Part shown: positions 22,266 through 34,800 of the stretch, one piece after another | Layout of the letters: each line of letters starts with the position of its first letter | Position numbering within the stretch: position 1 is the first letter of the stretch | Assembly (NCBI RefSeq): GCF_023555415.1 | Contig: NZ_JAKRYL010000023.1 | Location: forward strand, 1-62,085 | Direction: 5' to 3' | Source: Halalkalibacter alkaliphilus | GTDB taxonomy: Bacteria > Bacillota > Bacilli > Bacillales > Bacillaceae_D | Length of the DNA: 62,085 bases | Notes under the pieces: generated by a model | What the model was told of the DNA's origin: nothing | The model's database searches: none | Seen by the model: the letters and a program-made list of their open reading frames with translations, nothing else | Position numbers and translations under genes: made by a program

Positions 22266-22550
22266 TTAACGTCTTGTTTTCTTATCATCAGCTGCATGAC
22301 CTTTATACGTACGAGTTGGTGCGAATTCACCTAGTTTGTGTCCTACCATGTCCTCAGAAACGTAAACAGGCACGTGTTTACGGCCATCATATACTGCGAT
22401 AGTATGACCAATAAACTCAGGGAAAATTGTTGAGCGGCGAGACCAAGTCTTGATAACGCGTTTGTCCTTATCAGACCCTTCGTTCATTGCTTCAACCTTT
22501 TTCATCAAATGATCATCGACAAAAGGTCCCTTTTTTAAACTACGACCCAT
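22266..22550 (-). CDS. rpsS: 30S ribosomal protein S19
   Basis: 94 residues (usual 92); [15 protein letters not shown] start and [16 protein letters not shown] signature. 30S head protein paired with S13. Confidence 0.98.
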   Translation of the reverse strand: MGRSLKKGPFVDDHLMKKVEAMNEGSDKDKRVIKTWSRRSTIFPEFIGHTIAVYDGRKHVPVYVSEDMVGHKLGEFAPTRTYKGHAADDKKTRR

Positions 22551-22608
22551 GAGAAAACCTCCCTTCGTGATTACCCACGGTTCTAATTAGAACCGTAGTG
22601 CAATCCCG

Positions 22609-23439
22609 TTATTTTTTACGACGACGTACAATATACTTATCAGATGCTTTGTTCTTCTTACGAGTCTTGTATCCAAGAGTTGGTTTACCCCATGGAGACA
22701 TTGGAGACTTACGTCCGATTGGTGAGCGACCTTCACCACCACCGTGTGGGTGATCGTTAGGGTTCATAACAGATCCACGAACAGTTGGACGTTTGCCTAA
22801 CCAACGTGAACGACCTGCTTTACCAATATTAACAAGCTCATGCTCTAGATTACCAACTTGACCGATTGTAGCTCTGCAAGTAGCTAAGATGTAGCGAGTC
22901 TCGCCAGAGTTTAAACGAACAAGAACGTAATCGCCTTCTTTACCTAATAGTTGTGCTTCAGTTCCAGCAGAACGAACTAATTGTCCGCCTTTCCCTGGCT
23001 TAAGCTCGATGTTATGGATAACAGTACCTACAGGGATATTTTTAAGTGGTAATGCATTACCTACTTTGATATCCGCTTCAGCTCCTGATTCAATCATCAT
23101 ATCAACTTTAAGGCCTTTTGGCGCTAGGATGTAACGTTTTTCACCATCAACATAGTTGATTAGTGCGATGTTTGCAGAACGGTTTGGATCGTATTCGATC
23201 GTAGCAACGCGGCCTGGAATTCCATCTTTGTTACGTTTGAAGTCAATAACACGGTATTGACGTTTATGACCGCCACCTTGGTGACGAACAGTTAATTTAC
23301 CTTGGTTGTTACGTCCGCCTTTTTTGTGTATAGGTGCTAGTAACGATTTTTCCGGTTTATCCGTTGTGATTTCAGCAAAGTCTAATACTGACATACCACG
23401 ACGACCGGCACTGGTTGGTTTATACTTTTTAATCGCCAT
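22609..23439 (-). CDS. rplB: 50S ribosomal protein L2
   Basis: 276 residues. [18 protein letters not shown] start and the C-terminal [17 protein letters not shown] loop with the His implicated in peptidyl transferase-centre structure. Inter-subunit bridge protein. Confidence 0.98.
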   Translation of the reverse strand: MAIKKYKPTSAGRRGMSVLDFAEITTDKPEKSLLAPIHKKGGRNNQGKLTVRHQGGGHKRQYRVIDFKRNKDGIPGRVATIEYDPNRSANIALINYVDGEKRYILAPKGLKVDMMIESGAEADIKVGNALPLKNIPVGTVIHNIELKPGKGGQLVRSAGTEAQLLGKEGDYVLVRLNSGETRYILATCRATIGQVGNLEHELVNIGKAGRSRWLGKRPTVRGSVMNPNDHPHGGGEGRSPIGRKSPMSPWGKPTLGYKTRKKNKASDKYIVRRRKK

Positions 23440-23466
23440 TTTCAGTTCCCTCCTTCGCTAGTGTTT

Positions 23467-23757
23467 TTATACACCTTCAAAGAACTCAAGTTCTTTGCTC
23501 TCAGGTGTTAATGTAACGATGGCTTTTTTACGACGAGCAGTGTAACCCGTGTAACGACCAAAACGTTTTGATTTTCCTTTGTAGTTCATTGTGTTCACTT
23601 TATCAACTTTTACTTCAAAGATTTCTTCGATCGCATCTTTAATTTGAGTTTTATTAGCACGAACATCAACTTCGAACGTATATCTCTTTTCACTCATTAG
23701 ATCTGTTGAACGTTCAGTAATCACAGGGCGCTTAATGATATCACGAGCGTTTGACAT
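23467..23757 (-). CDS. rplW: 50S ribosomal protein L23
   Basis: 96 residues; [17 protein letters not shown] start and [21 protein letters not shown]. Docking site for trigger factor and SRP at the tunnel exit. ATG/TAA junction with rplD. Confidence 0.98.
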   Translation of the reverse strand: MSNARDIIKRPVITERSTDLMSEKRYTFEVDVRANKTQIKDAIEEIFEVKVDKVNTMNYKGKSKRFGRYTGYTARRKKAIVTLTPESKELEFFEGV

Positions 23758-24380
23758 TACGCAAGCACCTCCTCTACCTTTTCAACGGCGTCTTTCGTAA
23801 TAACAAGCTTATCATGCTTAAGCACATCAAGCACACTTACTCCGTCAGCTGTAACAAATGTTACACCAGGTAAGTTACGTGCAGATAGAGCAACAGCTTC
23901 ATTATAGTCAGCAGTTACTACTAATGCTTTACGGTCAGCAGATAGGCTAGAAAGTACTGCAGCCATTTCCTTAGTCTTTGGCGCATCAAATGCTAAGTTA
24001 TCAAGTACTACGATTTCCTCAGCTTGCACTTTACTAGAAAGAGCAGATTTGATAGCTAAACGACGAACTTTTTTAGGTAATTTGTAGCTGTAGCTTCTTG
24101 GCGTTGGACCAAATACTACACCACCACCTACCCATTGTGGTGAACGGATCGACCCTTGACGTGCACGACCAGTTCCCTTTTGACGCCATGGTTTACGACC
24201 ACCACCACGTACTTCAGAACGTCCTTTTGTTTTGTGTGTTCCTTGACGAAGAGATGCTTGTTGCATAACTACAGCGTCATGAAGCACACTTTTGTTTGGT
24301 TCAATTCCAAATACAGAATCATTCAGTTCGATATCTCCAACTTGTGAACCTGCTTGGTTAAATAATGCTACTTTCGGCAT
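23757..24380 (-). CDS. rplD: 50S ribosomal protein L4
   Basis: 207 residues, including the extended tunnel loop ([19 protein letters not shown]). In E. coli L4 autoregulates the S10 operon; in Bacillus this has not been the rule. Confidence 0.98.
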   Translation of the reverse strand: MPKVALFNQAGSQVGDIELNDSVFGIEPNKSVLHDAVVMQQASLRQGTHKTKGRSEVRGGGRKPWRQKGTGRARQGSIRSPQWVGGGVVFGPTPRSYSYKLPKKVRRLAIKSALSSKVQAEEIVVLDNLAFDAPKTKEMAAVLSSLSADRKALVVTADYNEAVALSARNLPGVTFVTADGVSVLDVLKHDKLVITKDAVEKVEEVLA

Positions 24381-24405
24381 GATGTGTCCTCCTTTCTTTC
24401 AATCT

Positions 24406-25035
24406 TTATTTTACTTTAACCGCACTTTGGATAGACACGTAGCTCTTCTTAGCTCCAGGTACGTTACCTTTCACTAAAAGAAGATTGCGTTCTGCATCCA
24501 CTTTTACGATTTCAAGATTTTGAACTGTGATCGTTTCTCCACCCATACGTCCAGGAAGTAATTTCCCTTTGAATACACGGTTTGGAGCAACTGGACCCAT
24601 TGAACCTGGGCGACGGTGATAGCGAGAACCGTGAGACATCGGTCCGCGAGATTGGTTATGACGCTTAATAGCACCTTGGAAACCTTTCCCTTTCGATGTT
24701 CCTGTTACGTCTACTACATCACCTTCAGCAAATGTATCTACCTTAACTTCTTGACCTACTTCATACTCGTCAAGATTTACGTTACGGATTTCCTTGATGA
24801 AGCGCTTAGGAGCCGTGTTAGCTTTCGCCGCGTGGCCTTCAGCTGGTTTGTTTGTGTTTGCTTTCTTTTGGTCAGCAAATCCAACTTGGATTGCTTCGTA
24901 ACCATCAGAGTCAACAGTTTTCTTTTGAAGAACCACGTTTGGTTCAGCTTCAATAACTGTTACAGGGATTACTTCACCATTCTCAGCAAATACTTGTGTC
25001 ATACCAATTTTTCTACCTAAGATTCCTTTGGACAT
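24406..25035 (-). CDS. rplC: 50S ribosomal protein L3
   Basis: 209 residues; [16 protein letters not shown] start and the long loop reaching the peptidyl transferase centre ([15 protein letters not shown]). Second gene of the S10 cluster. Confidence 0.98.
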   Translation of the reverse strand: MSKGILGRKIGMTQVFAENGEVIPVTVIEAEPNVVLQKKTVDSDGYEAIQVGFADQKKANTNKPAEGHAAKANTAPKRFIKEIRNVNLDEYEVGQEVKVDTFAEGDVVDVTGTSKGKGFQGAIKRHNQSRGPMSHGSRYHRRPGSMGPVAPNRVFKGKLLPGRMGGETITVQNLEIVKVDAERNLLLVKGNVPGAKKSYVSIQSAVKVK

Positions 25036-25128
25036 CCGTTACACCTCCTAATAAAAATCATATTTTTATGCCATTTTTCATATCATAATAATGAGTTAAT
25101 TACTCATTAGTTAAATTAAATGTTAGTA

Positions 25129-25658
<530 letters not shown>

Positions 25659-25683
25659 CTTCTTTATGCAATGTATTTCTAAG

Positions 25684-25724
25684 TTTCCAATAGCAAATGT
25701 TGTAAACTACAATTATGTAGTTTA
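25684..25724 (+). promoter_or_regulatory. MFS gene promoter with overlapping palindromic operator
   Basis: Promoter-like TTTCCA (25684-25689), 18 nt, TACAAT (25708-25713). A perfect 9-bp inverted repeat TAAACTACA (25703-25711) / TGTAGTTTA (25716-25724) with a 4-nt spacer covers the -10 box, as a repressor operator would. The regulator is not in the window. Confidence 0.55.
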
Positions 25725-25748
25725 TTTGCAATGGCTATAGGAGGTTTT

Positions 25749-26951
25749 ATGGAGAGATCTGTTCGATTACTATGGGTGTTATCATTAGCACAATTTTTCG
25801 TCATGCAAGTTTGGTTTAACTATTCTTCGATTATTCCGATAATTGAGGTTGAGTGGGGATTAACTTCGAGTCAGTCTGGATTTATATTAGCATTCTTTCA
25901 TATTGGTTATGTCATTGCTATTATCTTTTATAGTTTTTTAATTACAGCATATAATCCTAAATATTCCTTTGTGGTTGGTGCTTTTCTAGCTGGAGCCTCC
26001 GGAATTGCATTCGCGCTTATAGCAGATGGCTTTTGGTCTGCATTGTTACTTAGAACGTTGTCTGGTATAGGCGTTGCTGGTATTTATGTTCCTGGAATGA
26101 AGATTGTAGCTGAATTATTTCCAGCAGAGAAACGCGGACGAGCACTCGGCATTTATGTTGGATCTTTAGTTGTTGGTTCTGGTAGTTCGCTTCTTATATC
26201 TGGTTTATTCATTAAATGGATTGGCTGGCAAGGAGTCATTCTTTTAACATCGTCTTTAAGTATCTTTGCTGCCATACTTATTTTATCTATTCGAATACCA
26301 CCATCTATAAGAATAGAAGGATATAATTTAACGCTAATTAAAATGAGAAGTGTGTTTAAGAAGAAAAATCTACTTATTAATGGAGGGTACACCGGTCACT
26401 GCTGGGAACTATATGCAATGTGGTCGTGGATCGGTCCGTTTTTAGTTTTTTATTTTAGCAATCAAGGTTATGAAGAAGATGCTGCACTACAGTTTGGCAA
26501 TACAACAGGTGCGCTAATAATTATTATTGGTGGGCTTGCTACATATTTAGGCGGAAGACTATCGGATAAGTTTGGAAGAGGGCAAACGGCAACTGTGTTT
26601 CTTCTTATTAGTATTATGTGCTCACTTATTATTGGTTGGCTGACGTTTGTTCCTATAATTATTATGTTAGTAATTGCTTTCATATACGGATTTACAATTG
26701 TTGCTGATTCCCCTATTTATAATACAGCCATTAGTGACGTGACAGATCCTGAATTATTAGGAATCGCTTTAGGTATACAGTCTGTATTAGGATTTAGTGC
26801 AACAATCTTCGCACCATTAATCTTTGGGATAATCTTAGATTACTATTCTTGGGGAATAGCATTTACTTCGATTGGTTTAGTTGCGTTAGTAGCTCCCATC
26901 TGTATGATTCTTCTGTCTAGAGAGCGTAATAATAAAGTGAAAACCTCTTAA
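25749..26951 (+). CDS. Major facilitator superfamily transporter
   Basis: About 400 residues with twelve predicted membrane segments. MFS markers: the RGRALGIYVGS segment between TM4 and TM5-like regions and GGRLSDKFGRG in the central loop (motif A type). Substrate unknown; overall organisation resembles anion/nitrate or drug permeases of the MFS, which I cannot separate by eye. The ATG at 25749 is chosen because AGGAGG (25739-25744) precedes it; an ATG at 25731 lies before that site. It is the only plus-strand gene inside the ribosomal block, between rpsJ (divergent) and tuf (convergent), and is AT-richer than its neighbours, suggesting insertion. Confidence 0.85.
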   Translation: MERSVRLLWVLSLAQFFVMQVWFNYSSIIPIIEVEWGLTSSQSGFILAFFHIGYVIAIIFYSFLITAYNPKYSFVVGAFLAGASGIAFALIADGFWSALLLRTLSGIGVAGIYVPGMKIVAELFPAEKRGRALGIYVGSLVVGSGSSLLISGLFIKWIGWQGVILLTSSLSIFAAILILSIRIPPSIRIEGYNLTLIKMRSVFKKKNLLINGGYTGHCWELYAMWSWIGPFLVFYFSNQGYEEDAALQFGNTTGALIIIIGGLATYLGGRLSDKFGRGQTATVFLLISIMCSLIIGWLTFVPIIIMLVIAFIYGFTIVADSPIYNTAISDVTDPELLGIALGIQSVLGFSATIFAPLIFGIILDYYSWGIAFTSIGLVALVAPICMILLSRERNNKVKTS

Positions 26952-26977
26952 TTAAATTAAAGTTAGTTTAAGCACTA

Positions 26978-27009
26978 AAAGACACCTTGGATTAAACCAA
27001 GGTGTCTTT
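26978..27009. terminator. Bidirectional terminator between MFS gene and tuf
   Basis: Perfect stem AAAGACACCTTGG (26978-26990) / CCAAGGTGTCTTT (26997-27009) with a 6-nt loop, serving both convergent genes. Confidence 0.9.
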
Positions 27010-27019
27010 ATAAATGTAA

Positions 27020-28210
27020 TTACTTTTGAATTGATGCAACAACGCCGGCACCAACAGTACGTCCACCCTCACGGATAGAGAACTTAGTACCTTCTTCGAT
27101 AGCGATTGGAGCGATAAGCTCAACAGTCATCTCGATGTTGTCACCAGGCATTACCATCTCAACGCCTTCTGGAAGTTGAACGATTCCAGTTACGTCAGTT
27201 GTACGGAAGTAGAACTGAGGACGGTAGTTAGTGAAGAATGGAGTGTGACGTCCACCCTCTTCTTTAGAAAGAACGTAAACTTCAGCTTTGAAGTTTGTGT
27301 GTGGAGTGATTGTACCTGGCTTAGCAAGTACTTGACCACGTTGTACTTCATCACGAGCAACCCCACGAAGAAGTGCACCAATGTTATCTCCAGCTTCAGC
27401 ATAGTCAAGAAGCTTACGGAACATTTCTACTCCAGTACAAGTAGTTGATTTTGGCTCTTCAGTGATACCGATGATGTCGATAGTGTCACCAACGTTAAGT
27501 TGTCCACGCTCAACACGACCAGTAGCAACTGTACCACGACCAGTGATTGAGAATACATCCTCAACTGGCATCATGAAAGGCTTCTCTTTGTCACGCTCAG
27601 GAGTTGGGATGTAGTCATCAACTGCAGCCATAAGCTCGATGATTTTTTCTTCCCACTCAGCATCTCCTTCAAGAGCTTTAAGAGCAGAACCTTGGATAAC
27701 TGGTACGTCATCACCAGGGAAATCGTACTCAGAAAGTAGGTCGCGAACTTCCATTTCTACTAATTCAAGTAGCTCTTCGTCGTCTACCATGTCACATTTG
27801 TTTAAGAATACAACTAGGTAAGGTACACCTACTTGACGAGATAATAGGATGTGCTCACGAGTTTGTGGCATTGGACCATCAGCAGCAGATACTACTAGGA
27901 TTCCTCCGTCCATTTGAGCAGCACCAGTGATCATGTTTTTAACATAGTCAGCGTGTCCTGGGCAGTCAACGTGTGCATAGTGACGGTTGTCAGTTTCGTA
28001 CTCAACGTGTGCAGTTGAGATTGTGATTCCACGCTCACGCTCTTCTGGAGCACCATCAATAGCGTCATACGCCATTGCGTTACCTTTACCAGATCTTTTA
28101 GCTAATACTGTTGTGATTGCAGCAGTAAGTGTAGTTTTACCGTGGTCAACGTGTCCAATAGTACCGATATTGGCATGCGTTTTGGAACGGTCGAATTTTT
28201 CTTTAGCCAT
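27020..28210 (-). CDS. tuf: Elongation factor Tu
   Basis: 396 residues. GTPase motifs [22 protein letters not shown]; effector [12 protein letters not shown]. Delivers aminoacyl-tRNA to the ribosome. Last gene of the str cluster, behind a hairpin in the fusA-tuf gap. Highly biased codon use fits high expression. Confidence 0.99.
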   Translation of the reverse strand: MAKEKFDRSKTHANIGTIGHVDHGKTTLTAAITTVLAKRSGKGNAMAYDAIDGAPEERERGITISTAHVEYETDNRHYAHVDCPGHADYVKNMITGAAQMDGGILVVSAADGPMPQTREHILLSRQVGVPYLVVFLNKCDMVDDEELLELVEMEVRDLLSEYDFPGDDVPVIQGSALKALEGDAEWEEKIIELMAAVDDYIPTPERDKEKPFMMPVEDVFSITGRGTVATGRVERGQLNVGDTIDIIGITEEPKSTTCTGVEMFRKLLDYAEAGDNIGALLRGVARDEVQRGQVLAKPGTITPHTNFKAEVYVLSKEEGGRHTPFFTNYRPQFYFRTTDVTGIVQLPEGVEMVMPGDNIEMTVELIAPIAIEEGTKFSIREGGRTVGAGVVASIQK

Positions 28211-28265
28211 GATTCATTTCCTCCCTTAATTGAACATAAGTATAATGTAAATAATTTTTATGGAT

Positions 28266-28305
28266 AAGAAAGGTGAAATATCGTTACGAAATTCACACCT
28301 TTCTT
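28266..28305 (-). promoter_or_regulatory. Hairpin in fusA-tuf gap
   Basis: Perfect 10-bp stem AAGAAAGGTG (28266-28275) / CACCTTTCTT (28296-28305). No U-run follows on the minus strand, so it is unlikely to be a full terminator; possible attenuator, processing or mRNA-stability element for the tuf message. Confidence 0.55.
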
Positions 28306-28347
28306 AGCTTACAACAAAAAGACTTTAGAAACAATTATAAACAAAAA

Positions 28348-30426
28348 TTATTGTCCAGTTTGTTTCTTGATGATCTCTTCAGCAACACTCTTAGGTACTT
28401 CCTCATAATGATCAAAGAACATTGAGTAAGTTCCGCGACCTTGCGTACGAGAACGAAGTGAAGTCGCATAACCAAACATTTCAGCAAGTGGAACAAATGC
28501 TTTAACGATTTGAGCGTTACCGCGAGCTTCCATACCTTCTACGCGTCCACGACGAGCTGTAACGTCACCCATTACGTCTCCCATGTACTCTTCAGGTACA
28601 ACAATTTCAACTTTCATTAATGGCTCAAGTAAAACTGGGCTACATTTCGATTTTGCATTTTTCAGTGCCATTGAAGCAGCGATCTTAAACGCCATCTCAC
28701 TTGAATCGACATCATGGTAAGAACCATCATAAAGCTTAGCTTTAATATCGATTACTGGGTAACCAGCGATCATACCGTTAACAAGAGCTTCTTCAATACC
28801 TTGTTCTACAGAACCAATGTATTCACGTGGTACTGAACCACCGACAATTGCATTTTCAAATTCAAAACCTGCGCCCTCTTCATTCGGAGAGAACTCAACC
28901 CATACGTGACCAAATTGTCCACGACCACCAGATTGACGAACGAACTTACCTTCAACCTGAGCTGCTTGACGAATTGTTTCACGATAAGATACTTGAGGCG
29001 CACCAACGTTAGCTTCCACTTTAAACTCACGCTTCATACGGTCAACAATGATATCAAGGTGAAGCTCACCCATACCAGAAATAATTGTTTGTCCCGTTTC
29101 TTCGTTTGTTTCAGTACGGAATGTTGGATCCTCTTCAGCAAGCTTCGCTAAAGCCATACCCATTTTATCTTGGTCAGCCTTAGATTTAGGCTCAACTGAT
29201 AATGAGATAACTGGCTCTGGGAAATCCATAGATTCTAGAATAACAAGATTCTTTTCATCACATAGAGTATCACCAGTAGTTGTATCTTTCAAACCTACTG
29301 CAGCAGCGATATCGCCAGCATAAACTGTAGAGATCTCTTCACGAGAGTTCGCATGCATTTGTAGGATACGTCCAACACGCTCACGCTTGTCTTTCGTAGA
29401 GTTCTTAACATAAGAACCTGAATTTAATGTACCAGAGTACACACGGAAGAATGTAAGTTTACCAACATAAGGGTCAGTCATAACTTTAAATGCTAAAGCA
29501 GAGAACGGACCTTCATCGCTAGATTCACGAGTTACTTCTTCCTCAGTTTCAGGCACAATACCTTTGATCGCTGGTACATCTAAAGGTGATGGTAAGTAAT
29601 CAAGAACAGCGTCAAGCATAAGTTGAACACCTTTGTTCTTAAATGCAGAACCACAAATTACTGGGTAGAACTCAACGTTACAAGTACCTTTACGGATTGC
29701 AGCTTTGATTTCTTCCTTCGTTAATTCTTCACCTTCTAGGTATTTCATCATTAATTCTTCATCAAGTTCAGCTACTGCTTCAACAAGTTGCTCATGTAAT
29801 TCTTGAGCTTTATCTTTGTACTCAGCAGGAATTTCTTTTGCTTCAGTACGAGTACCAAGATCATCTTCATAGAAGTAAGCAACCATCTCAACTAGATCAA
29901 TGATTCCTTCAAACTCGTCTTCTGCACCAATTGGTAATTGGATTGCATGTGCATTTGCTTGTAGACGATCACGAAGAGTTCCTAATGAATAAAGGAAATC
30001 TGCACCTGTCTTGTCCATTTTGTTAACAAATACGACACGTGGTACACCATAAGTAGTAGCTTGGCGCCAAACTGTTTCTGTTTGAGGCTCAACACCAGAT
30101 TGAGCATCAAGTACTGCTACAGCTCCGTCCAATACACGTAAAGAACGTTCTACTTCTACCGTGAAGTCTACGTGTCCAGGTGTATCGATGATATTAATAC
30201 GGTGATCTTTCCATGATGCTGTTGTTGCAGCAGAAGTGATTGTGATACCACGCTCTTGCTCCTGTGCCATCCAGTCCATTTGAGATGCACCTTCATGAGT
30301 TTCACCAATTTTATGGATACGTCCTGTGTAGAAAAGAACACGTTCTGTTGTTGTTGTTTTACCGGCATCGATGTGAGCCATGATGCCGATATTACGTGTA
30401 TCTTTTAAGGAGAACTCTCTTGCCAT
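28348..30426 (-). CDS. fusA: Elongation factor G
   Basis: 692 residues, five domains. GTPase motifs [26 protein letters not shown]; domain IV tip region and HVDSSEMAF near the C-terminus. Ribosomal translocase. Between rpsG and tuf. Confidence 0.99.
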   Translation of the reverse strand: MAREFSLKDTRNIGIMAHIDAGKTTTTERVLFYTGRIHKIGETHEGASQMDWMAQEQERGITITSAATTASWKDHRINIIDTPGHVDFTVEVERSLRVLDGAVAVLDAQSGVEPQTETVWRQATTYGVPRVVFVNKMDKTGADFLYSLGTLRDRLQANAHAIQLPIGAEDEFEGIIDLVEMVAYFYEDDLGTRTEAKEIPAEYKDKAQELHEQLVEAVAELDEELMMKYLEGEELTKEEIKAAIRKGTCNVEFYPVICGSAFKNKGVQLMLDAVLDYLPSPLDVPAIKGIVPETEEEVTRESSDEGPFSALAFKVMTDPYVGKLTFFRVYSGTLNSGSYVKNSTKDKRERVGRILQMHANSREEISTVYAGDIAAAVGLKDTTTGDTLCDEKNLVILESMDFPEPVISLSVEPKSKADQDKMGMALAKLAEEDPTFRTETNEETGQTIISGMGELHLDIIVDRMKREFKVEANVGAPQVSYRETIRQAAQVEGKFVRQSGGRGQFGHVWVEFSPNEEGAGFEFENAIVGGSVPREYIGSVEQGIEEALVNGMIAGYPVIDIKAKLYDGSYHDVDSSEMAFKIAASMALKNAKSKCSPVLLEPLMKVEIVVPEEYMGDVMGDVTARRGRVEGMEARGNAQIVKAFVPLAEMFGYATSLRSRTQGRGTYSMFFDHYEEVPKSVAEEIIKKQTGQ

Positions 30427-30477
30427 AGGGTATTTCTCCTTCCTATAAGAAACATTTTATTTAGATTAATATAAATC

Positions 30478-30948
30478 CTACCAGCGATAGTGAGCGAATG
30501 CTTTGTTCGCTTCTGCCATCTTGTGAGTATCTTCACGCTTCTTAACAGAAGCACCTGTGTTGTTCGCAGCATCAAGAATTTCATTAGCTAGACGCTCTTC
30601 CATTGTCTTCTCACCACGAAGGCGTGAATAGTTTACTAACCAACGAAGACCTAATGTTGTACGACGCTCAGGCTTAACTTCGATTGGCACTTGATAGTTA
30701 GCACCACCGACACGGCGTGCTTTAACCTCAAGTACTGGCATAATGTTCTTTAATGCTTGATCGAAAACTTCCATAGGGTCATTTCCGCTACGTTCTTTAA
30801 CGATTTCAAATGCATTATAAAGAATTGTTTGAGCTTTTCCACGCTTTCCATCCTCCATAATACGGTTGATTAAACGTGTAACAAGCTTCGACTTGTAAAT
30901 TGGATCTGGTAATACATCGCGACGAGCGACTGGTCCTTTACGAGGCAT
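30478..30948 (-). CDS. rpsG: 30S ribosomal protein S7
   Basis: 156 residues; [18 protein letters not shown] start, [20 protein letters not shown] signature. Assembly initiator of the 30S head. 51 nt before fusA. Confidence 0.98.
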   Translation of the reverse strand: MPRKGPVARRDVLPDPIYKSKLVTRLINRIMEDGKRGKAQTILYNAFEIVKERSGNDPMEVFDQALKNIMPVLEVKARRVGGANYQVPIEVKPERRTTLGLRWLVNYSRLRGEKTMEERLANEILDAANNTGASVKKREDTHKMAEANKAFAHYRW

Positions 30949-30978
30949 AATTTACCCTCCCTTCCATACTAGTTAATA

Positions 30979-31398
30979 TTACTTTTTATCTTTTGGACGC
31001 TTAGTTCCATATTTAGAACGACCTTGCATACGGTTTTGAACTCCTGCCGTATCAAGTGCTCCACGTACGATGTGATAACGAACCCCTGGTAAATCCTTTA
31101 CACGTCCACCACGGATAAGAACAACACTGTGCTCTTGAAGGTTGTGACCAATCCCTGGGATGTAAGCTGTTACCTCGATTTGGTTAGTTAAACGTACACG
31201 TGCATATTTACGAAGTGCTGAGTTCGGTTTCTTTGGAGTCATTGTACCAACACGAGTACAAACACCACGTTTTTGTGGAGATGATAGGTTAGTTTGAGAC
31301 TTTTTGAAACTGTTGAACCCTTTGTTAAGAGCTGGTGAATCAGACTTCTTAACTTTCGCAACACGACCTTTACGAATCAATTGATTAATTGTAGGCAT
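30979..31398 (-). CDS. rpsL: 30S ribosomal protein S12
   Basis: 139 residues from ATG 31398 ([12 protein letters not shown]), AGGAGG upstream; the 36 codons before it lack start support. Contains [11 protein letters not shown] with the Lys whose change gives streptomycin resistance, here unchanged, and [14 protein letters not shown]. Confidence 0.98.
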   Translation of the reverse strand: MPTINQLIRKGRVAKVKKSDSPALNKGFNSFKKSQTNLSSPQKRGVCTRVGTMTPKKPNSALRKYARVRLTNQIEVTAYIPGIGHNLQEHSVVLIRGGRVKDLPGVRYHIVRGALDTAGVQNRMQGRSKYGTKRPKDKK

Positions 31399-31468
31399 TT
31401 TGTTTCCTCCTCTCTTCAAAATATTTAAGACCACTGGTCCTGGTGGTTCATTATTAGGCAAAAGGAAA

Positions 31469-31504
31469 GTTTTTGCCAAGCGGATGTCACCGACTGGCAA
31501 AAAC
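31469..31504 (-). promoter_or_regulatory. Strong hairpin between ybxF and rpsL
   Basis: Perfect 10-bp stem GTTTTTGCCA (31469-31478) / TGGCAAAAAC (31495-31504), extended by an inner CGG/CCG pair in the loop. It begins 4 nt after the ybxF stop and is about 70 nt before the rpsL start. No terminal U-run; a regulatory or processing role is inferred. Confidence 0.5.
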
Positions 31505-31507
31505 ATA

Positions 31508-31756
31508 TTATTTCCTTAAAGCAACAGTGGCAGCACCGACATCAATTCCACATGCTTTTCCAAGCTTCTTCATTGAGTCGACATATAAAAGTGGTATTTC
31601 TTTGGTCTTAGCTAATGCTTCTACTTTGTATATCACACGGTATTCTGCATCTTTTGCAATTAAAACCTCTGAAACTATACCATCATCAAGCGCCTTAAGC
31701 GTTTGTTTGGTACCTATAATCAGTTCTTTTGCCTGTAAAACTTTATCATAAGACAT
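31508..31756 (-). CDS. ybxF: L7Ae-family RNA-binding protein (YbxF-like)
   Basis: 82 residues with an L7Ae/L30e fold. In B. subtilis this protein binds kink-turn RNA and associates with ribosomes in growing cells. First gene of the str cluster, directly downstream of a strong promoter. Confidence 0.93.
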   Translation of the reverse strand: MSYDKVLQAKELIIGTKQTLKALDDGIVSEVLIAKDAEYRVIYKVEALAKTKEIPLLYVDSMKKLGKACGIDVGAATVALRK

Positions 31757-31801
31757 CTTTCATCCTCCAAAGTAACAGGTTTCTCTCAGGCACACTTTGA
31801 T

Positions 31802-31830
31802 ATATTACCACTCTCGCACAACACTGTCAA
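31802..31830 (-). promoter_or_regulatory. Promoter of the ybxF-rpsL-rpsG-fusA-tuf unit
   Basis: TTGACA (31825-31830), 17-nt spacer, TAATAT (31802-31807), just after the rpoC stop. Confidence 0.75.
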
Positions 31831-31843
31831 CTTTTTTAAAAAA

Positions 31844-34800
31844 TTATTCGTGAGTAAGTGCACCCTCAGCGATTTTTTCTTCTGAATCTTCAGTTTCTAC
31901 TTGATCGTATTCAGAAGTAATATTTAAATGACGGTATCTTGGCATACCTGTTCCAGCTGGTACAAGCTTACCAATAATAACATTCTCTTTTAAGCCAAGT
32001 AGTTCATCGCGCTTACCTTTAATTGCAGCATCTGTTAACACACGAGTTGTTTCTTGGAATGATGCAGCAGATAAGAATGAATCTGTCTCAAGAGACGCCT
32101 TTGTAATACCAAGTAGCACTGGCTTCCCTGTTGCAGGGCGTTGTTGTTCAAGAAGAACTTTCTTATTCTCATCGTTAAACTGTTGAATCTCAATTAGAGC
32201 ACCTGGTAATACCTTTGTTTCACCAGCATCAACAACACGTACTTTACGAAGCATTTGGCGAACCATTACTTCAACGTGCTTATCACCGATTTCAACCCCT
32301 TGCATACGGTAAACCTTTTGTACCTCACGAAGTAGGTACTCTTGAACACCACTCATGCCTTTTACTTTCAATAATTCTTTAGGATCTATGGAACCTTCCG
32401 TGATTGGCTCACCAAATTTAATGAAGTCTCCAACAGATACCTTAAGACGAGCGCCATAAGGAATCGCATAGTTCTTCGTTTCCATCTCACTCTTAATTGT
32501 AATTTCACGCTTATCTCCTTCTTTGAAATCAATAATTTCACCATCGATTTCAGAGATAACCGCTTGACCTTTTGGATTACGCGCTTCAAATAACTCTTGG
32601 ATACGTGGTAAACCTTGTGTGATATCGTCACCTGCTACCCCACCGGTATGGAAAGTACGCATTGTAAGCTGAGTTCCTGGCTCACCGATTGATTGAGCAG
32701 CGATTATACCTACCGCTTCCCCAACTTCTACATCGCTACCAGTTGCTAAGTTACGTCCGTAACACTTCTTACACACACCGTGTCTAGTATCACAAGTAAA
32801 TACTGAACGAATCGTCACTTCTTCTACGCCTGCATCAACAATTGTTTTTGCAATGTCTTCATGTATTAATTCGTTCTTCTTAATCAACACTTCCCCAGTT
32901 TCAGGGTGCTTAAGTGTTTTAAATGCCACACGACCAACAAGACGGTCATACAAATTCTCAATTACTTCATTGCCTTCTTTAATTGCTTGAACAGCTAAAC
33001 CTCTGTCTGTTCCACAATCATCTGAACGAACAATAACATCTTGAGCAACGTCAACAAGTCGACGAGTTAAGTAACCTGAGTCAGCTGTCTTAAGGGCTGT
33101 ATCGGCAAGACCTTTACGCGCACCGTGTGTCGAGATAAAGTACTCGAGTACGGTAAGACCCTCACGGAAACTTGACTTGATCGGTAACTCAATAATACGA
33201 CCAGACGGGTTCGCCATTAGACCACGCATACCAGCAAGCTGAGTAAAGTTAGATGCGTTACCACGGGCACCAGAGTCACTCATCATGAAGATTGGGTTCG
33301 AGCGGTCAAGTGTTCCCATTAGTTTATTTTGAATAACATCCTTCGCTTCACTCCAAACTGAGATAACACGATCATAACGCTCTTCCTCTGTAATTAAACC
33401 ACGACGGAACTGCTTTAAAATCTTCTCTACTTTTTGTTCAGCTTCTGCAAGGATTTCTTTCTTCTCTGCTAGTACGACAATGTCAGCAACCCCAACCGTA
33501 ATACCAGCTCTTGTAGAATATTTAAATCCTAATTCTTTCATTCGGTCTAACATTTTTGAAGTTTCTGCAATCGCAAACTTCTTAAAGACTTCAGCGATAA
33601 CGTTTCCTAAGAAACCTTTCTTAAACGGCAAAACAAGTTCGTTGTTTTCGAAATATTCACTCACGTCTGTTGTACTAGGAACAATATACTTCTCAGGAGT
33701 CTCTTGCTCTAAGTTATACATTGTCGGCTCATTAATATACGGGAACGACTCAGGTAAAATTTCATTGAAGATTAATTTACCAACTGTCGTTAATAACAGC
33801 TTATCATTTTGATCTTCACGGAACGTTGGTTTATTTAATGAAGAAACAGGAATAGCAATACGAGAATGCAAATGAACATATCCATTTTGATATGCGATTA
33901 GCGCTTCGTTTGTATCCTTAAAGATCTTCCCTTGACCTTTTGCGTTATCACGTTCCATCGTTAAATAATAGTTACCAAGAACCATATCCTGTGATGGAGT
34001 AACAACAGGTTTCCCGTCTTTTGGATTCAAAATGTTTTGAGCAGCAAGCATTAAAATACGTGCTTCGGCTTGTGCTTCGGCAGATAAAGGTACGTGTACC
34101 GCCATTTGGTCACCATCAAAGTCAGCATTATAAGCTGTACATACAAGCGGATGAAGCTTGATTGCACGACCTTCAACTAGTGTTGGTTCAAAAGCTTGAA
34201 TACCTAGACGGTGAAGCGTTGGTGCTCGGTTTAGAAGAACAGGATGTTCACGGATTACTTCTTCTAACACATCCCAAACTTCCGGCTGTACTTTCTCTAC
34301 TTTACGCTTTGCACTCTTAATGTTATGAGCAAGGCCTTTTGATACAAGCTCTTTCATAACAAAAGGTTTAAATAACTCAAGTGCCATCTCTTTTGGAAGA
34401 CCACATTGGTACATCTTTAAATTTGGTCCTACTACGATAACTGAACGACCTGAGTAGTCAACACGCTTACCGAGTAGATTTTGACGGAAGCGCCCTTGCT
34501 TCCCTTTTAACATATGTGAAAGAGATTTAAGCGGGCGATTACCTGGTCCTGTAACTGGACGTCCACGACGGCCATTATCGATTAGTGCATCAACAGCTTC
34601 TTGAAGCATACGCTTTTCATTTTGAACAATGATATTCGGTGCCCCTAAGTCAAGAAGACGCTTTAAGCGGTTGTTACGGTTAATCACACGACGATATAGA
34701 TCATTCAAATCAGAAGTCGCAAAACGACCACCATCTAATTGAACCATTGGACGTAATTCAGGAGGAATAACCGGAAGAACATCAAGGATCATCCAAGATG

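Noticed and set aside
24616-25020. 134-codon plus-strand frame
   Set aside because: Antisense to rplC, no ribosome binding site, peptide composition without protein-like pattern.
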